Notes under the pieces: generated by a model
What the model was told of the DNA's origin: nothing
Database searches by the model: none
Seen by the model: the letters and a program-made list of their open reading frames with translations, nothing else
Shown: positions 9,370 through 19,389 of the stretch, one piece after another
How positions within the stretch are numbered: position 1 is the stretch's first letter
Layout of the letters: every line of letters starts with the position of its first letter
Assembly: GCF_001612725.1 (NCBI RefSeq)
Contig: NZ_BDAZ01000008.1
Location: forward strand, 124,001-188,000
DNA length: 64,000 nt
Origin: Nocardia anaemiae NBRC 100462
Lineage (GTDB): Bacteria > Actinomycetota > Actinomycetes > Mycobacteriales > Mycobacteriaceae
Reading direction: 5' to 3'
Program-made: the position numbers and the translations under genes

Positions 9370-10608
9370 GTGGCCCGCCTGCGCCGCACCCGCTGGCTGC
9401 TCACCGCACTGATCACCGCCATCACCGCGACCTGCCTGATCATTCTCGGCATTGTCGCGGCGACCATCGATGCCCGCTCGCGGGAGGCCGCGCTCGACGA
9501 TTCCCTCGATCGGGTGGTGAGCGGACTATTCCGCGCCGTCAACCTGCCCGAGGGCGAGGAAACCATCGATGTGAGCCAGCTCGAGAACGACGCATTGGCC
9601 AATGGCGAGGTCGCGGTGATGGTGCTCAGCGCACCGGGGGACGGCAAGTGGCAGGAGAACTTCGCGCATCTGCGCTCCTGGCTGCCCAAGGACGACGGCG
9701 TCGCAGGACTCGCCGATGACGCCGATCTGGCCGGGGAGACCGTCTTCCGCGACGGATACGACGGTGCGGGCCGCCCGGTCCGTATCGCGGCGACACCCAT
9801 CACCTGGGAGGACTCGCAGACCAAGGCGGTGGTCATCGCGGGCACGAATCCCGGTGCGTTCGACCGTGATCGGGCGCTGTTGATCTGGGGACTCGTCGTC
9901 GGCGGGCTCACGCTGGTCGCGCTGTCGGCGGTGGCCGGGCATCTGCTCTCGGGCCGGAGCATGCGGCAGGCCATTGTGCTGCTCGAGGAGCAGGAGCGTT
10001 TCCTCGGCGATGCCGCACACGAGTTGCGTACGCCGCTTACGACTCTCGGGTTGGTCACGGCACCGCGCCGCCGCAATCCGCACGAGGTCGAGCGGGCGCT
10101 GGTCGATGCCAGGGCGCTGGGCGGGCGGATGGAGCGGATCGTCGCGGGACTATTGGCGCGTGCCAGGATGCAGGCTGGCGTGACCACCATGGAGAAGGTG
10201 CAGCTGCTGCTCGATCAGCTCACCGAGTCGGTGGTAGAGGAATTCCCGGAGGCGAACATCGTGCTGCAGGCGAATCCCAGTGTGGTGGTCGGCGATCCGA
10301 ATCTGCTGAGCCTCGCGGTACGCAACCTCATCGAGAATGCGATCACGCACGGGGCGATCAATCGCGGTGCTCCCGTGGAGGTGCATGTGGCCGATGGTCG
10401 GGTCAGTGTGCGCGATCACGGGGCTGGTTTGAATCCGCAACTGTCGAGCAGTCCGTTCGCGCGCGGGGTGAGCGGTGGGCGCGGCAGCGGGATCGGGCTG
10501 GCGCTGGTCGCGTGGATCGCCGAATTGCACGGCGGCACAGCGACAATGGAACCGGCCGCCGGTGGCGGCACGATCGCATCGATTGTGCTACCGCCGCCAG
10601 CTGTCTAG
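9370..10608 (+). CDS. Sensor histidine kinase, apparently without HAMP domain
   Basis: This 412-residue membrane kinase partners the response regulator just upstream. A first membrane segment at about residues 10-33, an extracytoplasmic region of about 140 residues and a second segment at about 174-196 (LLIWGLVVGGLTLVALSAVA) are followed directly by the phosphorylated-histidine helix: His217 lies in the DAAHELRTPLTTL H-box. I see no HAMP linker between the second membrane segment and the H-box. The ATPase domain has an N-box (NLIENAITHG), a G1 box (DHGAGL) and a G2 box (GSGIGLAL). The gene ends 3 bases from the convergent glpD. Confidence 0.9.
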   Translation: MARLRRTRWLLTALITAITATCLIILGIVAATIDARSREAALDDSLDRVVSGLFRAVNLPEGEETIDVSQLENDALANGEVAVMVLSAPGDGKWQENFAHLRSWLPKDDGVAGLADDADLAGETVFRDGYDGAGRPVRIAATPITWEDSQTKAVVIAGTNPGAFDRDRALLIWGLVVGGLTLVALSAVAGHLLSGRSMRQAIVLLEEQERFLGDAAHELRTPLTTLGLVTAPRRRNPHEVERALVDARALGGRMERIVAGLLARARMQAGVTTMEKVQLLLDQLTESVVEEFPEANIVLQANPSVVVGDPNLLSLAVRNLIENAITHGAINRGAPVEVHVADGRVSVRDHGAGLNPQLSSSPFARGVSGGRGSGIGLALVAWIAELHGGTATMEPAAGGGTIASIVLPPPAV

Positions 10609-10611
10609 TTC

Positions 10612-12345
10612 TCAGCTGTCCAATGGAACCGGTTCCAGAATCTCCGCGCGCGGTTCGGGGGCCGCGATGCGCAGGGCATCGGCGGAGGGGTCGTCCGGCT
10701 GAGTCTGGGAGCGGATCTCCGCCTCCACGCGTGCTTGGTAAGTGCTTACCTCCCGGTCGATTTCGTCATCGTCCCAGCCGAGTATCGGCGCGACCAGATG
10801 TGCCACCTGCTCGGCGCAGTTCGCGCCGCGGTGCGAGTATTCGATGGAGATCCTGGTCCGACGGGCCAGAATGTCGTCCAGATGCAGCGCGCCCTCCGCC
10901 GCGGCCGCGTAGACGGCTTCCACCTGCAGATACGACGGCGCATCCATAATCGGTTGCAGCAGTTCGGGTTTGCCGTCGGCCATGGCCATGACCTCGTCGA
11001 TGAGCGAACCGTAGCGATCGAGCAGATGCTTGATCCGGTACGGATGCACGCCATAGGCCTCGGCGAGTTGCACTGTCTGATTGATCAGCGCGAAGTAGCC
11101 GTCGGCACCGAGCAGCGGAACCTTCTCGGTGATGGACGGCGAGACACGCGCCGGAATGTCCTGTGCCGCTTCATCGACCGCGTCGTAGGCCATCACCCGG
11201 TAGGTGGTGTACTTACCGCCCGCGATGCCGACGAGCCCCGGCGCGACCCGGGCGACGGCGTGTTCGCGCGACAGCTTGGAAGTCGAATCGCTTTCGCCCG
11301 CGAGCAAAGGGCGCAGGCCCGCGTAGACACCGTCGATATCGTCGGGGGTGAGCGGCGTGACAAGCACCTGGTTGACCCGATCCAGCAGATATTCGATATC
11401 GGCCTTGGTCGCCGCCGGATGGGCGAGATCCAGATTCCAATCGGTATCGGTGGTGCCGATGATCCAGTGCGCGCCCCACGGGATGACGAACAGCACCGAG
11501 GTGGCGGTGCGCAGGATGATCGCGGCATCGCTGACGATGCGGTCGCGCGGCACCACGATGTGCACCCCCTTGGACGCACGCACGTGGAAGCGGCCGCGAT
11601 TGTGCGAAAGCGCCTGGATCTCATCGGTCCACACACCGGTCGCATTGATCACCACATGCCCGCGGACCTCCCCGGTGCGGCCGTCCTCGCTGTCGCGCAC
11701 CTTCACCCCGACGACCCGGTCCGCTTCGCGCAGAAAGCCGACGACCTGGGTGGAGGTGCGGATAACCGCACCGTAGTGCGCGGCGGTGCGGGCCAGCGTC
11801 ATGGTGTGGCGGGCATCGTCGACGACCGTGTCGTAATAACTGACGCCGCCTATCAGCGAGTCGGGGCGCAAGCCCGGCGCCAGCCGCAGCGCCCCGTGCC
11901 GGGTCAGATGATGTTGGCCCGGAACAGATTTCGCACCGCCCATGGTGTCGTAGAGCATCAGTCCGGCGGCCACGTACGGACGTTCCCAGCCGCGGCGGGT
12001 CAGCGGGTAGAGGAAGCGCAGCGGTTTCACCAGATGCGGTGCCAGGGTCGAGAGTGTGAGCTCGCGCTCCCGCAATGCCTCGCGCACCAGCCCGAATTCC
12101 AGTTGTTCGAGATAGCGCAGCCCGCCGTGAAACATCTTCGAGGAGCGGCTGGAGGTACCGGAGGCAAGATCACGCGCCTCGACCAGCGCGACTTTCAGAC
12201 CACGCGTGGCCGCGTCGAGCGCGATACCCGAGCCGACCACGCCACCACCGACAACGACCACGTCGAAGTGGTCCTTACCGAAGCGCTCCCATGCCGCCAC
12301 GCGCTGTTCGGGACCCAGGAACTGCGATTCCGGTTTCATGGTCAT
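10612..12345 (-). CDS. glpD: Glycerol-3-phosphate dehydrogenase (FAD, respiratory)
   Basis: This flavoprotein oxidises sn-glycerol-3-phosphate to dihydroxyacetone phosphate and passes electrons to the quinone pool at the membrane. The protein has about 577 residues. The FAD-binding motif VVVGGGVVGSGIALDAATRG lies at about residues 29-48, with FHGGLRYLEQ further on. The start was placed at the ATG at 12345 because GGAGG lies 8 bases before it; the frame extends further upstream without support. It is divergent from glpK, separated by 290 bases, and the two enzymes form the standard glycerol route. It corresponds to glpD2 (Rv3302c) by position before lpdA. Confidence 0.95.
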   Translation of the reverse strand: MTMKPESQFLGPEQRVAAWERFGKDHFDVVVVGGGVVGSGIALDAATRGLKVALVEARDLASGTSSRSSKMFHGGLRYLEQLEFGLVREALRERELTLSTLAPHLVKPLRFLYPLTRRGWERPYVAAGLMLYDTMGGAKSVPGQHHLTRHGALRLAPGLRPDSLIGGVSYYDTVVDDARHTMTLARTAAHYGAVIRTSTQVVGFLREADRVVGVKVRDSEDGRTGEVRGHVVINATGVWTDEIQALSHNRGRFHVRASKGVHIVVPRDRIVSDAAIILRTATSVLFVIPWGAHWIIGTTDTDWNLDLAHPAATKADIEYLLDRVNQVLVTPLTPDDIDGVYAGLRPLLAGESDSTSKLSREHAVARVAPGLVGIAGGKYTTYRVMAYDAVDEAAQDIPARVSPSITEKVPLLGADGYFALINQTVQLAEAYGVHPYRIKHLLDRYGSLIDEVMAMADGKPELLQPIMDAPSYLQVEAVYAAAAEGALHLDDILARRTRISIEYSHRGANCAEQVAHLVAPILGWDDDEIDREVSTYQARVEAEIRSQTQPDDPSADALRIAAPEPRAEILEPVPLDS

Positions 12346-12635
12346 GCTCGTATCCTCCAGCCGACCCCGGCGTCGGGGTTCAGACGACGTTTGTGGTCTT
12401 TCGGGGCACACGATCGAGCTGCTCAGTCCGGGGGCGGTGTTCTGTTGTACAGGCTAAAGGAGTCGGCGACGATCCCGGTCGGGGGCCGAAGCCGTGTCGC
12501 CCGCGGCCGACAGCCCACGCTACTCGTCGGTAACCGATCCCAACACTAGTCCGACACCATGCTGGTCGCGAGGTGATGTGCGGCGCGGTCCGCTGTTTTC
12601 ACCGCGAGCCACGTCGGTTTTAGTAGCCTGCACGA

Positions 12636-14135
12636 ATGCGTCGCTATGTGGCCGCCATTGATCAGGGCACGACCTCGAGTCGGTGCATCATCTTCGACCG
12701 GCAGGGCCGCATCGTCGGTGTCGCGCAGCGCGAGCACGAGCAGATATTCCCGCGGCCGGGCTGGGTCGAGCACGATCCGGAAACCATTTGGCGCGATACC
12801 GAATTCGTACTCGGCGAGGTGCTGCGCAGCACCGGGATCTCCGCCGAGGAGATCAATGCGGTCGGCGTCACCAATCAGCGCGAGACGACGGTGGTGTGGG
12901 ACCGCGCCAGCGGCAAGCCGATTCACAATGCGATCGTCTGGCAGGACACCCGCACCGACCGTCTGGTCACCGAACTCGGCGGCGAATTCGGCGCGACGCG
13001 CTACCAGGACCGCACCGGTCTGCCGCTGTCCACCTACTTCGCCGGTCCGAAACTGCGCTGGATTCTGGACAATGTCGAGGGCGCGCGAGCCAGGGCCGAG
13101 GCCGGTGAGCTGTGTTTCGGCACCATCGACAGCTGGGTGCTGTGGAAACTCACCGGTCAGCACATCACCGATGTGACCAATGCGTCGCGCACCATGCTGA
13201 TGGATCTGCGTACGCTGCAATGGGATTCGAAGATCTGCGCGGAATTCGGGGTACCGCGGTCGATGCTGCCCGAAATCCGCAGCTCATCGGAGGTCTACGC
13301 GGAGATCGCCTCCGGCCCATTGGCAGGCATACCCGTCGCGGGCATTCTCGGCGACCAGCAGGCGGCGACCTTCGGCCAGGCCTGTCTGTCCCCGGGCGAG
13401 GCCAAGAACACCTACGGCACCGGCAATTTCATGTTGCTCAATACCGGAACCACACCGGTATTCAGCAAGCACGGCCTGCTCACCACGGTCTGCTACCAGC
13501 TCGGCGGCGCGGCGGCGGTCTACGCACTCGAGGGCTCCATCGCGGTGACCGGCTCACTGGTGCAATGGTTCCGGGACAATCTCGGCATCATTTCCGCCGC
13601 CGACGAGATCGAACCGCTGGCGCGCAGCGTCGAGGACAATGGCGGCGCCTATATCGTTCCCGCGTTCTCCGGCCTCTTCGCGCCGCGCTGGCGCCCGGAC
13701 GCGCGCGGGGTCATCGCGGGCCTCACTCGCTTCGTCAACAAGGCACATCTGGCGCGAGCGGTATTGGAGTCCACCGCATTTCAGACCCGCGAGGTCATGG
13801 ACGCGATGCGCGCCGACGCCGAATCCCAGCAGCTGCGGCTGGAGCTGACCACCCTCAAGGTCGACGGCGGCATGGTCGGCAACGATCTGCTCATGCAGTT
13901 CCAGTCCGACATTCTCGACGTGCCGGTGGTCCGCCCGGTCGTCAATGAAACCACCGCGCTCGGTGCCGCCTATGCGGCCGGACTCGCCGTCGGACTGTGG
14001 GAGAGCACCGATGACATCCGCGCCAACTGGGCCGCGGATAAGACCTGGCAGCCCGCGATGTCGGCGACGGACCGCGAGACCCACCTGGCCGCCTGGAACA
14101 AGGCCGTGGAGCGCACCTACAACTGGGTGGATTGA
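12636..14135 (+). CDS. glpK: Glycerol kinase
   Basis: This enzyme phosphorylates glycerol with ATP to sn-glycerol-3-phosphate, the substrate of the divergent glpD. At 499 residues it has full family length. The N-terminal phosphate loop [13 protein letters not shown], the [12 protein letters not shown] stretch with the following [14 protein letters not shown] signature, and the C-terminal [13 protein letters not shown] block of FGGY kinases are all present. The gene is followed 3 bases later by the convergent aminotransferase. Confidence 0.97.
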   Translation: MRRYVAAIDQGTTSSRCIIFDRQGRIVGVAQREHEQIFPRPGWVEHDPETIWRDTEFVLGEVLRSTGISAEEINAVGVTNQRETTVVWDRASGKPIHNAIVWQDTRTDRLVTELGGEFGATRYQDRTGLPLSTYFAGPKLRWILDNVEGARARAEAGELCFGTIDSWVLWKLTGQHITDVTNASRTMLMDLRTLQWDSKICAEFGVPRSMLPEIRSSSEVYAEIASGPLAGIPVAGILGDQQAATFGQACLSPGEAKNTYGTGNFMLLNTGTTPVFSKHGLLTTVCYQLGGAAAVYALEGSIAVTGSLVQWFRDNLGIISAADEIEPLARSVEDNGGAYIVPAFSGLFAPRWRPDARGVIAGLTRFVNKAHLARAVLESTAFQTREVMDAMRADAESQQLRLELTTLKVDGGMVGNDLLMQFQSDILDVPVVRPVVNETTALGAAYAAGLAVGLWESTDDIRANWAADKTWQPAMSATDRETHLAAWNKAVERTYNWVD

Positions 14136-14138
14136 CCA

Positions 14139-15314
14139 CTATTCGGCCGCGCGAGCCAGCCGGTCGATCGCCTCCGCCAACGTCGCCGCGTCCGAAGTGG
14201 TGAAGCACATGCGCATGGCGTGGCTGTAGTCGGTATCGACGGCGAAGGCCGAGCCGGGGACGAAGGCGACGCCGTGCTCCAGGGCTCGCGGCAGCAGCCG
14301 ATCGGTATCGGTGCCGTCGGTGAAATCGGCCCAGACGAACATGCCACCGGCGGCATCGGTGCAGGTGACACGGTCGCCGAAGCGGGTGCGCACGGCGTGC
14401 ACGAGCGCCTTGGCGCGGTCACCGTATGCGGTGCGGACGGTGTCGACGTGGCCGGTCAGCCAGGGTTCGTCGGTGAGCAGATCGGCGGCGATCTGGTGGG
14501 TCAGCGCCGACCCGCACAGGTCCGCACCCTGTTTCAGCAATTCGACCGCGCGACAGATCCGCTCCTGCGCCACCATCCAGCCGACCCGCAGCGCGGGGGC
14601 GAGGATCTTCGAGGCGCTGGAAAGCCGAATCACGTTGCGTGAGTAGGTCGCCACGGGATCGGGCGAGGGCCGGTCGAACCAGAGCTCACCGTACGGATCG
14701 TCCTCGATCACCCAGAAGCCGTGGGTATCGGCGAGTTCGGCCAATTCGCGACGACGCGGCGGACTCATGGTGACGCCACCCGGATTGTGGAAATTGCTCA
14801 CCGTGTGCACGATCGCCGGACGCTCGCCGCTCGCCAGCAGTTGCTTCAGCACGTCCACCCGCATGCCCTCGGAATCCAGAGGCACCGCAACAATTCGTGC
14901 CCCGGCCGCCCGGAACACTTGCAGCGCACCGACATACGCCGGATCCTCGACGACAACCAGCGCGCCCGGATCCAGCAGCACCTCGGCGAGCAGGGAAAGC
15001 GCCTGCTGCGAGCCATGAGTCACGAAGATCTCGTCGAGCCCCACCGCACGGCCGAGCTTCGCCGACTCCCGCTGCCGCAGCACATCGCGCAGCGGGAACC
15101 ATCCGGCCGACTCGGTGTACTGCAACACCGCCGAACCACGCAGCGCCGCGTCGGCCGCTGCCGCGAGCCGTTCCCGTGGCATCAGCTCGGCATCGGGCAG
15201 ACCACCGGCGAGGCTGATCACCTCGTCGCGCGCGGTCAGTTTCAGCAGATCACGAATCGCCGAACTCTTCAGTCCGCCCAGTTTGGCCGCGAGCGGTGGA
15301 TTGGTCGGCGACAT
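14139..15314 (-). CDS. PLP-dependent class I/II aminotransferase (2-aminoadipate type)
   Basis: This is a 391-residue fold-type I aminotransferase. The N-terminal SLAGGLPDAELMP and QYTESAGWFPLRDVL motifs and the PLP-lysine motif SSASKILAPALRVGW are those of the LysN/kynurenine/2-aminoadipate aminotransferase group. The substrate-facing Asp and Tyr residues are in VEDPAYVG and VIEDDPYGELWFD. The start at 15314 was chosen for GGAGG six bases upstream; the 11 codons before it lack support. Substrate preference, probably an aromatic or branched amino acid or 2-aminoadipate, cannot be set from sequence alone. Confidence 0.88.
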   Translation of the reverse strand: MSPTNPPLAAKLGGLKSSAIRDLLKLTARDEVISLAGGLPDAELMPRERLAAAADAALRGSAVLQYTESAGWFPLRDVLRQRESAKLGRAVGLDEIFVTHGSQQALSLLAEVLLDPGALVVVEDPAYVGALQVFRAAGARIVAVPLDSEGMRVDVLKQLLASGERPAIVHTVSNFHNPGGVTMSPPRRRELAELADTHGFWVIEDDPYGELWFDRPSPDPVATYSRNVIRLSSASKILAPALRVGWMVAQERICRAVELLKQGADLCGSALTHQIAADLLTDEPWLTGHVDTVRTAYGDRAKALVHAVRTRFGDRVTCTDAAGGMFVWADFTDGTDTDRLLPRALEHGVAFVPGSAFAVDTDYSHAMRMCFTTSDAATLAEAIDRLARAAE

Positions 15315-15394
15315 GGAAAACCTCCGAGGGGACACGCGAAATCCCACTGTCGCACACCGCTACCAAATTGGGAAATATTCATCCCATGATCTGG

Positions 15395-16438
15395 TCAGAT
15401 GCGCTCCCGAATGGCGAAGATCACGGTCTTGCCGTCCCGCACCACCGTGATGATGGTCTGCCGGTAGACATTGGTCGTGCCGTCGGGGCGATGTTCGGTC
15501 AGATCCACCTCGAAGGTGTCCGCGGCCGACTCGGCAATCCGCAGGCAATGCGTGGTGCCGACCGGGATCTGTTCATTGATGGCCTGCTGGATGACCTCGG
15601 CCGTCGACACATTCTCGGCATCCGGTGCGACGAATCTGCGCGCCCCCTCGCCATTGCGGTCGACGTAGAACTCGTACTGGAAGCCGAGGATCGCACCCGG
15701 GCCGCTCGCGGTGTCGCCCTGCCCGTTGCCACGGGTCACCTTGCCGTCTTTACTCGCCGGACAGCTCAATGCGGCGGAGGTGCTCGGCGGAGCGGGCGGC
15801 GCCGCCTTCGGACTGCCGTTGTCGTCGCGCTTGACCGCGACGAAGGTCACCACCAGCGCGAGGACCACCACGATCGCGGCGAGCACGCCGAGCGCGATCC
15901 ACCGGCCGCGCGAACGGTGCCGAGTCGGGGTCGCGGTAATGGTGTCGGAGATCAGCTTCGGCGCAAGGCGCTTGGCGATCGGATCGTCGGCCCAGGACAG
16001 GCCGGGCGGCTCGGACGGCGGCTTCGGCACCCCGCCGGATTCGGTGGGACTGCTCCACCAGGTGTCGCGCTGACCAGCTGCTGGGGTCGTATGCCGGACG
16101 GTGGCTTCATTGGGGTCCGATTCGATCGGCGGTTCCGGTCGCCGGGGTGGCGGTGGCGGCGCTTGGCCGAAGACCGTCGTATCCGGCGCGCGGTACTGCG
16201 GGGGTGGCGGCGGCACCGTCGGCGGTTCGTCGGCGGGCCGCCAGATCAGCTCGGGATGATCCGTGGCTGGCTCGGGCACCGACCACTGCGGTCGAGCCTG
16301 CCCACCCGTCGGCGGACCGAAATCGCCTACCGGCGGGCCGAATTCGGAGATCGGCGGGCCGAAATCGTCCAACGGGGGTCCGAAGTCCGACCCGGAGCGG
16401 TCGGATTCGTTGTCCCTGCCATCACCCACGGAGCCCAC
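15395..16438 (-). CDS. Proline-rich single-pass membrane protein
   Basis: This is a protein of about 347 residues with no recognised enzyme domain. An N-terminal cytoplasmic Pro-rich region opens with four near-identical FGPP units (SDFGPPL, DDFGPPI, SEFGPPV, GDFGPPT) and contains PPPPP runs. One membrane segment follows at about residues 180-202 (WIALGVLAAIVVVLALVVTF). The exported C-terminal domain of about 140 residues holds two cysteines. This topology matches the actinobacterial membrane proteins with a disordered cytoplasmic face and a small extracellular domain. The GTG start at 16438 follows a GGAAAGGA ribosome site. The next gene downstream in the other direction of the chromosome, at 16511, is another envelope protein on the same strand. 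Confidence 0.75.
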   Translation of the reverse strand: MGSVGDGRDNESDRSGSDFGPPLDDFGPPISEFGPPVGDFGPPTGGQARPQWSVPEPATDHPELIWRPADEPPTVPPPPPQYRAPDTTVFGQAPPPPPRRPEPPIESDPNEATVRHTTPAAGQRDTWWSSPTESGGVPKPPSEPPGLSWADDPIAKRLAPKLISDTITATPTRHRSRGRWIALGVLAAIVVVLALVVTFVAVKRDDNGSPKAAPPAPPSTSAALSCPASKDGKVTRGNGQGDTASGPGAILGFQYEFYVDRNGEGARRFVAPDAENVSTAEVIQQAINEQIPVGTTHCLRIAESAADTFEVDLTEHRPDGTTNVYRQTIITVVRDGKTVIFAIRERI

Positions 16439-16510
16439 ACCAATCCTTTCCCCAGGACACACGTGTGGGGCGGTCGAGAACGACCGCCCCACCCGTCGAA
16501 TCAGCTCGTG

Positions 16511-17518
16511 TCAGTACTGGAGTGACCCACCCCACTGGGTGGTGACCCCGGCGACGTCGACCGTTTGCGGAGCCAGTTCGCCTGGCGGCACCGGAAGTTT
16601 AACTTGTGCGGCGGCCTCGAGGGCAGCCGCGCCGCCCGGCTGTTCCCGAATCCAGTGCTCGACAGCGGCCTTGGCCAGGTTGGCCTCGGTGGTGTCGATC
16701 ACGACCTCGGTCTTGTTGTCGGCCAGACCCTCACCACCGGTGTAGGAGGTGACCTTGACGCTGTTGGCGGTGATGTATTCGACCGACACACCGGCCTCGC
16801 CCTGCCCGGTCGGCGTGCGGTATCCGATGGTGCCGACATAGCCGGAGGCATTGTTGAAGTGGTGGGTGTTGGCCACATAGCCGGGCGCAAGCGAGCCGCC
16901 GTCGATATTGGCGCTGATCTCCTGGTGCGGGCCGTCCATCTCGACTACCGGCGCGGCCGGAGCCTGCTGGAAGCGCGGGGCCGACCAGCGCGGCTGCTGC
17001 ACCAGTGTGTCCGACTGCGGCTGCTGCGGGGTCCGGGCGTTCGGACCGCTCGGGGTGTTCGCACCGGGCTGCGCGGGCTTCGGAGCCTCCGCGCCGGGCG
17101 CGGTCTCCGGCACCACGGCCGGGATATCGGGTCCGGCCTGACCCGGAACCGGCAGCGGCGCGACGCGCGGGGTGGTGACACCCGGCTGGGTCGGCGTCGA
17201 CAGCTTCGGATCCCTCGGCTGATTCGGCATGACCTGATTCGGATCCGGCGTGGTGACACCCGGCTGGCTCGGCGTCGGCGACGGCTTGGCCTCCGGCTTA
17301 CCCGGATCCGGCTTGGTGGTCTCCGGCTGGCCCTGATCCGTCGGCGTGGTGCTGCCCGGATCGGCGGGCGCGGGCGCCGGGTTGGTCGGTGTACTCGGCT
17401 GATCCGGAACTGCCCCCGCCGGCGCCGCGAAGAGCGTGGCCACGGCCGCCGCGGTGGCCAGTGGCAACGATGTGCTCGCCATCGCTCGCTGCGTCCGACT
17501 CGGCTTACGATGTTTCAC
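16511..17518 (-). CDS. Secreted Pro/Thr-rich protein
   Basis: This is a 335-residue exported protein of unknown function. A signal peptide covers residues 1-36, with a twin-basic N-terminus, an alanine-rich core and cleavage around AGA-VPD. Residues 37-190 are a low-complexity Pro/Thr/Gln/Gly linker with repeats of the TPxQPGVTTP type, likely extended in the cell wall. The C-terminal 140 residues look folded (NIDGGSLAPGYVANTHHFN, IGYRTPTGQGEAG). The GTG start at 17518 was taken since it begins the signal peptide directly. It is transcribed toward the Pro-rich membrane protein, with 72 bases between them. Confidence 0.75.
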   Translation of the reverse strand: MKHRKPSRTQRAMASTSLPLATAAAVATLFAAPAGAVPDQPSTPTNPAPAPADPGSTTPTDQGQPETTKPDPGKPEAKPSPTPSQPGVTTPDPNQVMPNQPRDPKLSTPTQPGVTTPRVAPLPVPGQAGPDIPAVVPETAPGAEAPKPAQPGANTPSGPNARTPQQPQSDTLVQQPRWSAPRFQQAPAAPVVEMDGPHQEISANIDGGSLAPGYVANTHHFNNASGYVGTIGYRTPTGQGEAGVSVEYITANSVKVTSYTGGEGLADNKTEVVIDTTEANLAKAAVEHWIREQPGGAAALEAAAQVKLPVPPGELAPQTVDVAGVTTQWGGSLQY

Positions 17519-17860
17519 TTTTCGCAATCCCTTTCCCGTGTGCAACCGAGTGGGTCGCACGCAGTTATCCCTGGTGAGACGCTTGGTCCACGAACGAGGA
17601 CCGCCGAACGACCAAGCGGCCGTTCGCCGTTCCCGCTGGAAAGGATCGATCCCCCCACACAGAACCCTCGCGATCGCCCGCCGATCGCATCTCTGCGGGA
17701 AGTGAACCACATGCGCGCCGTACTGGCAACGCGATGAAAATCCAGACAAGACAGTAAGACTCGGGGCACTCGACATCGACCGCATATCCGGCCACGACGG
17801 AGCGAGTCTTACGAGCGACGTTCGCGGCGCCGCAGGCGCTGCAAATCGAACACAGCGGCG
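17519..17860. other. Intergenic region upstream of the secreted-protein gene
   Basis: There are 342 bases without a convincing gene. It carries the promoter region of the secreted protein at 17518 and, at its right end, a partial copy of the repeat family found at 23.4-23.8 kb. Confidence 0.6.
17755..17828. repeat. Partial copy of the GGAGCGAGTCTTACGAGCG repeat
   Basis: Bases 17797-17828 match the core of the 23.4-23.8 kb repeat, ACGGAGCGAGTCTTACGAGC followed by GA.GTTCGCGGC, with one base missing. A 9-base inverted complement of the same core (TAAGACTCG at 17755-17763, CGAGTCTTA at 17803-17811) lies 39 bases to the left, so the copy could fold back on itself. Confidence 0.65.
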
Positions 17861-19264
17861 TTAATCCAGGTCGTCGTGACGCATCAGCAGGCGCGCCGCC
17901 TCGGTGACCGAGCCGGTGAGCGAGGGATACACCGAGAAGGTCTGGGCGAGATCGTTGACGGTCAGATTGTTCTGGACCGCGAGCGCGATCGGCAGAATGA
18001 GCTCCGACGCGATCGGGGCGACGACCACTCCGCCGATGACCACACCGGTCGCGGGCCGACAGAAGATCTTGACGAAACCCCTGCGCAGACCTGACATTTT
18101 GGCTCGCGGGTTGGTGTTCAGCGGCAGCATCACCGTGCGCGCGGGCACCTCGCCGTTATCGATGGCGGTCTGGCTCACGCCGACGGTCGCGATCTCCGGA
18201 CGGGTGAATACCGCCGAGGCGACCGTCTTCAGCCGGATCGGGCTGACGCCCTCACCCAGCGCGTGGTACATCGCGATGCGGCCCTGCATGGCGGCCACCG
18301 AGGCCAGCGGCAGCAGGCCGGTGCAGTCCCCCGCGGCGTAGATGCCCGGCACCGAGGTGCGCGACACCCGGTCCACCCGCAGATAGCCACCGCGATCGAG
18401 CTCGATGCCGACCCGCTCCAGGCCGAGGTCACCGGTATTCGGAATCGAGCCGACGGTCATCAGCGCATGCGTACCCGTGACGGTGCGGCCGTCGGAGAGC
18501 TTGACCACGATGCCCTCGGCGGTGCGCTCCACCGCATCGGCGCGCGCGTGCTTGACCAGTTCGACGCCGCGTTCGGCGAGCGCGTCCTCGAGTACGAGCG
18601 CGGCATCGGCGTCCTCGCCGGGCAGCACCCGGTCTCGGCTGGACACCAACTTCACCCGTACACCCATTTCGGTGTACGCGGAGACGAATTCGGCGCCGGT
18701 GACGCCGGAACCGACCACGACCAGGGTCTCCGGGAGTTCTTCCAGGTCGTAGAGCTGACGCCAGTTCAGGATGCGCTCGCCGTCGGGCTCGGCGCCGGGC
18801 AACACGCGCGGGCTCGCACCAGTGGCGATCAACACTACTTCGGCCTCGACGGCCTCTTCGGTGCCATCGGCCAGCAGGGCGCGCACCCGGTGCGCGGCCA
18901 GCCCGGTGGCCGGATCACTGAGCTGTCCACGTCCGGCCAGCACCGTCACGCCCGCGGCCTGCACCTTGGATCGGATATCGGAGGACTGGGCCAGCGCCAG
19001 CGCCTTCACCCGCGCGTTCACCTCGCCCAATTCGATCTGGGCCTGGCTGGGATCGAGGGTAATGCCCAGGTCACGGGCGCGACGCAGATCGGTGCGCACG
19101 CCGGTCGAGGCGATGAAGGTCTTCGACGGCACGCAGTCCCACAGGACGCACGCCCCGCCGATGCCGTCGCTATCGATCAGGGTGACCGTGGCCCCGTGTT
19201 GGGCCGCCACCAAAGCCGCTTCGTAACCGGCCGGTCCGCCACCGATGATCGCTATGCGGGTCAT
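17861..19264 (-). CDS. lpdA: NAD(P)H quinone/flavoprotein disulfide reductase LpdA
   Basis: This 467-residue class I pyridine nucleotide-disulfide oxidoreductase has the FAD motif AIIGGGPAGYEAALVAAQHG at residue 5, an NAD motif LVVVGSGVTGAEFVSAY, the AAGDCTGLLPLASVA segment and a C-terminal dimerisation domain. The usual redox CxxxxC disulfide is absent; the site reads GGACVLWDCVPSK with a different spacing, as in M. tuberculosis LpdA (Rv3303c), which acts as a quinone reductase rather than lipoamide dehydrogenase. The start at 19264 follows GGAGG by five bases. Neighbouring glpD and the Rv3304-like gene keep the mycobacterial order. Confidence 0.92.
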   Translation of the reverse strand: MTRIAIIGGGPAGYEAALVAAQHGATVTLIDSDGIGGACVLWDCVPSKTFIASTGVRTDLRRARDLGITLDPSQAQIELGEVNARVKALALAQSSDIRSKVQAAGVTVLAGRGQLSDPATGLAAHRVRALLADGTEEAVEAEVVLIATGASPRVLPGAEPDGERILNWRQLYDLEELPETLVVVGSGVTGAEFVSAYTEMGVRVKLVSSRDRVLPGEDADAALVLEDALAERGVELVKHARADAVERTAEGIVVKLSDGRTVTGTHALMTVGSIPNTGDLGLERVGIELDRGGYLRVDRVSRTSVPGIYAAGDCTGLLPLASVAAMQGRIAMYHALGEGVSPIRLKTVASAVFTRPEIATVGVSQTAIDNGEVPARTVMLPLNTNPRAKMSGLRRGFVKIFCRPATGVVIGGVVVAPIASELILPIALAVQNNLTVNDLAQTFSVYPSLTGSVTEAARLLMRHDDLD

Positions 19265-19389
19265 GGATACCTCCGCTGGAGCTGTTCGACCGGGATCTCC
19301 GGTGCCGGTAAACAACGTTAGCTGGCGAACACACGGTCATCTCGCCGGGATAGAGACGATGCGCGCAGGTTATTGGATACCCTTGCGTC

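Noticed and set aside
10735..12549. 600-codon frame opposite glpD
   Set aside because: A mirror frame of glpD; the His/Arg/Gln-rich translation is typical of antisense reading of a high-GC gene.
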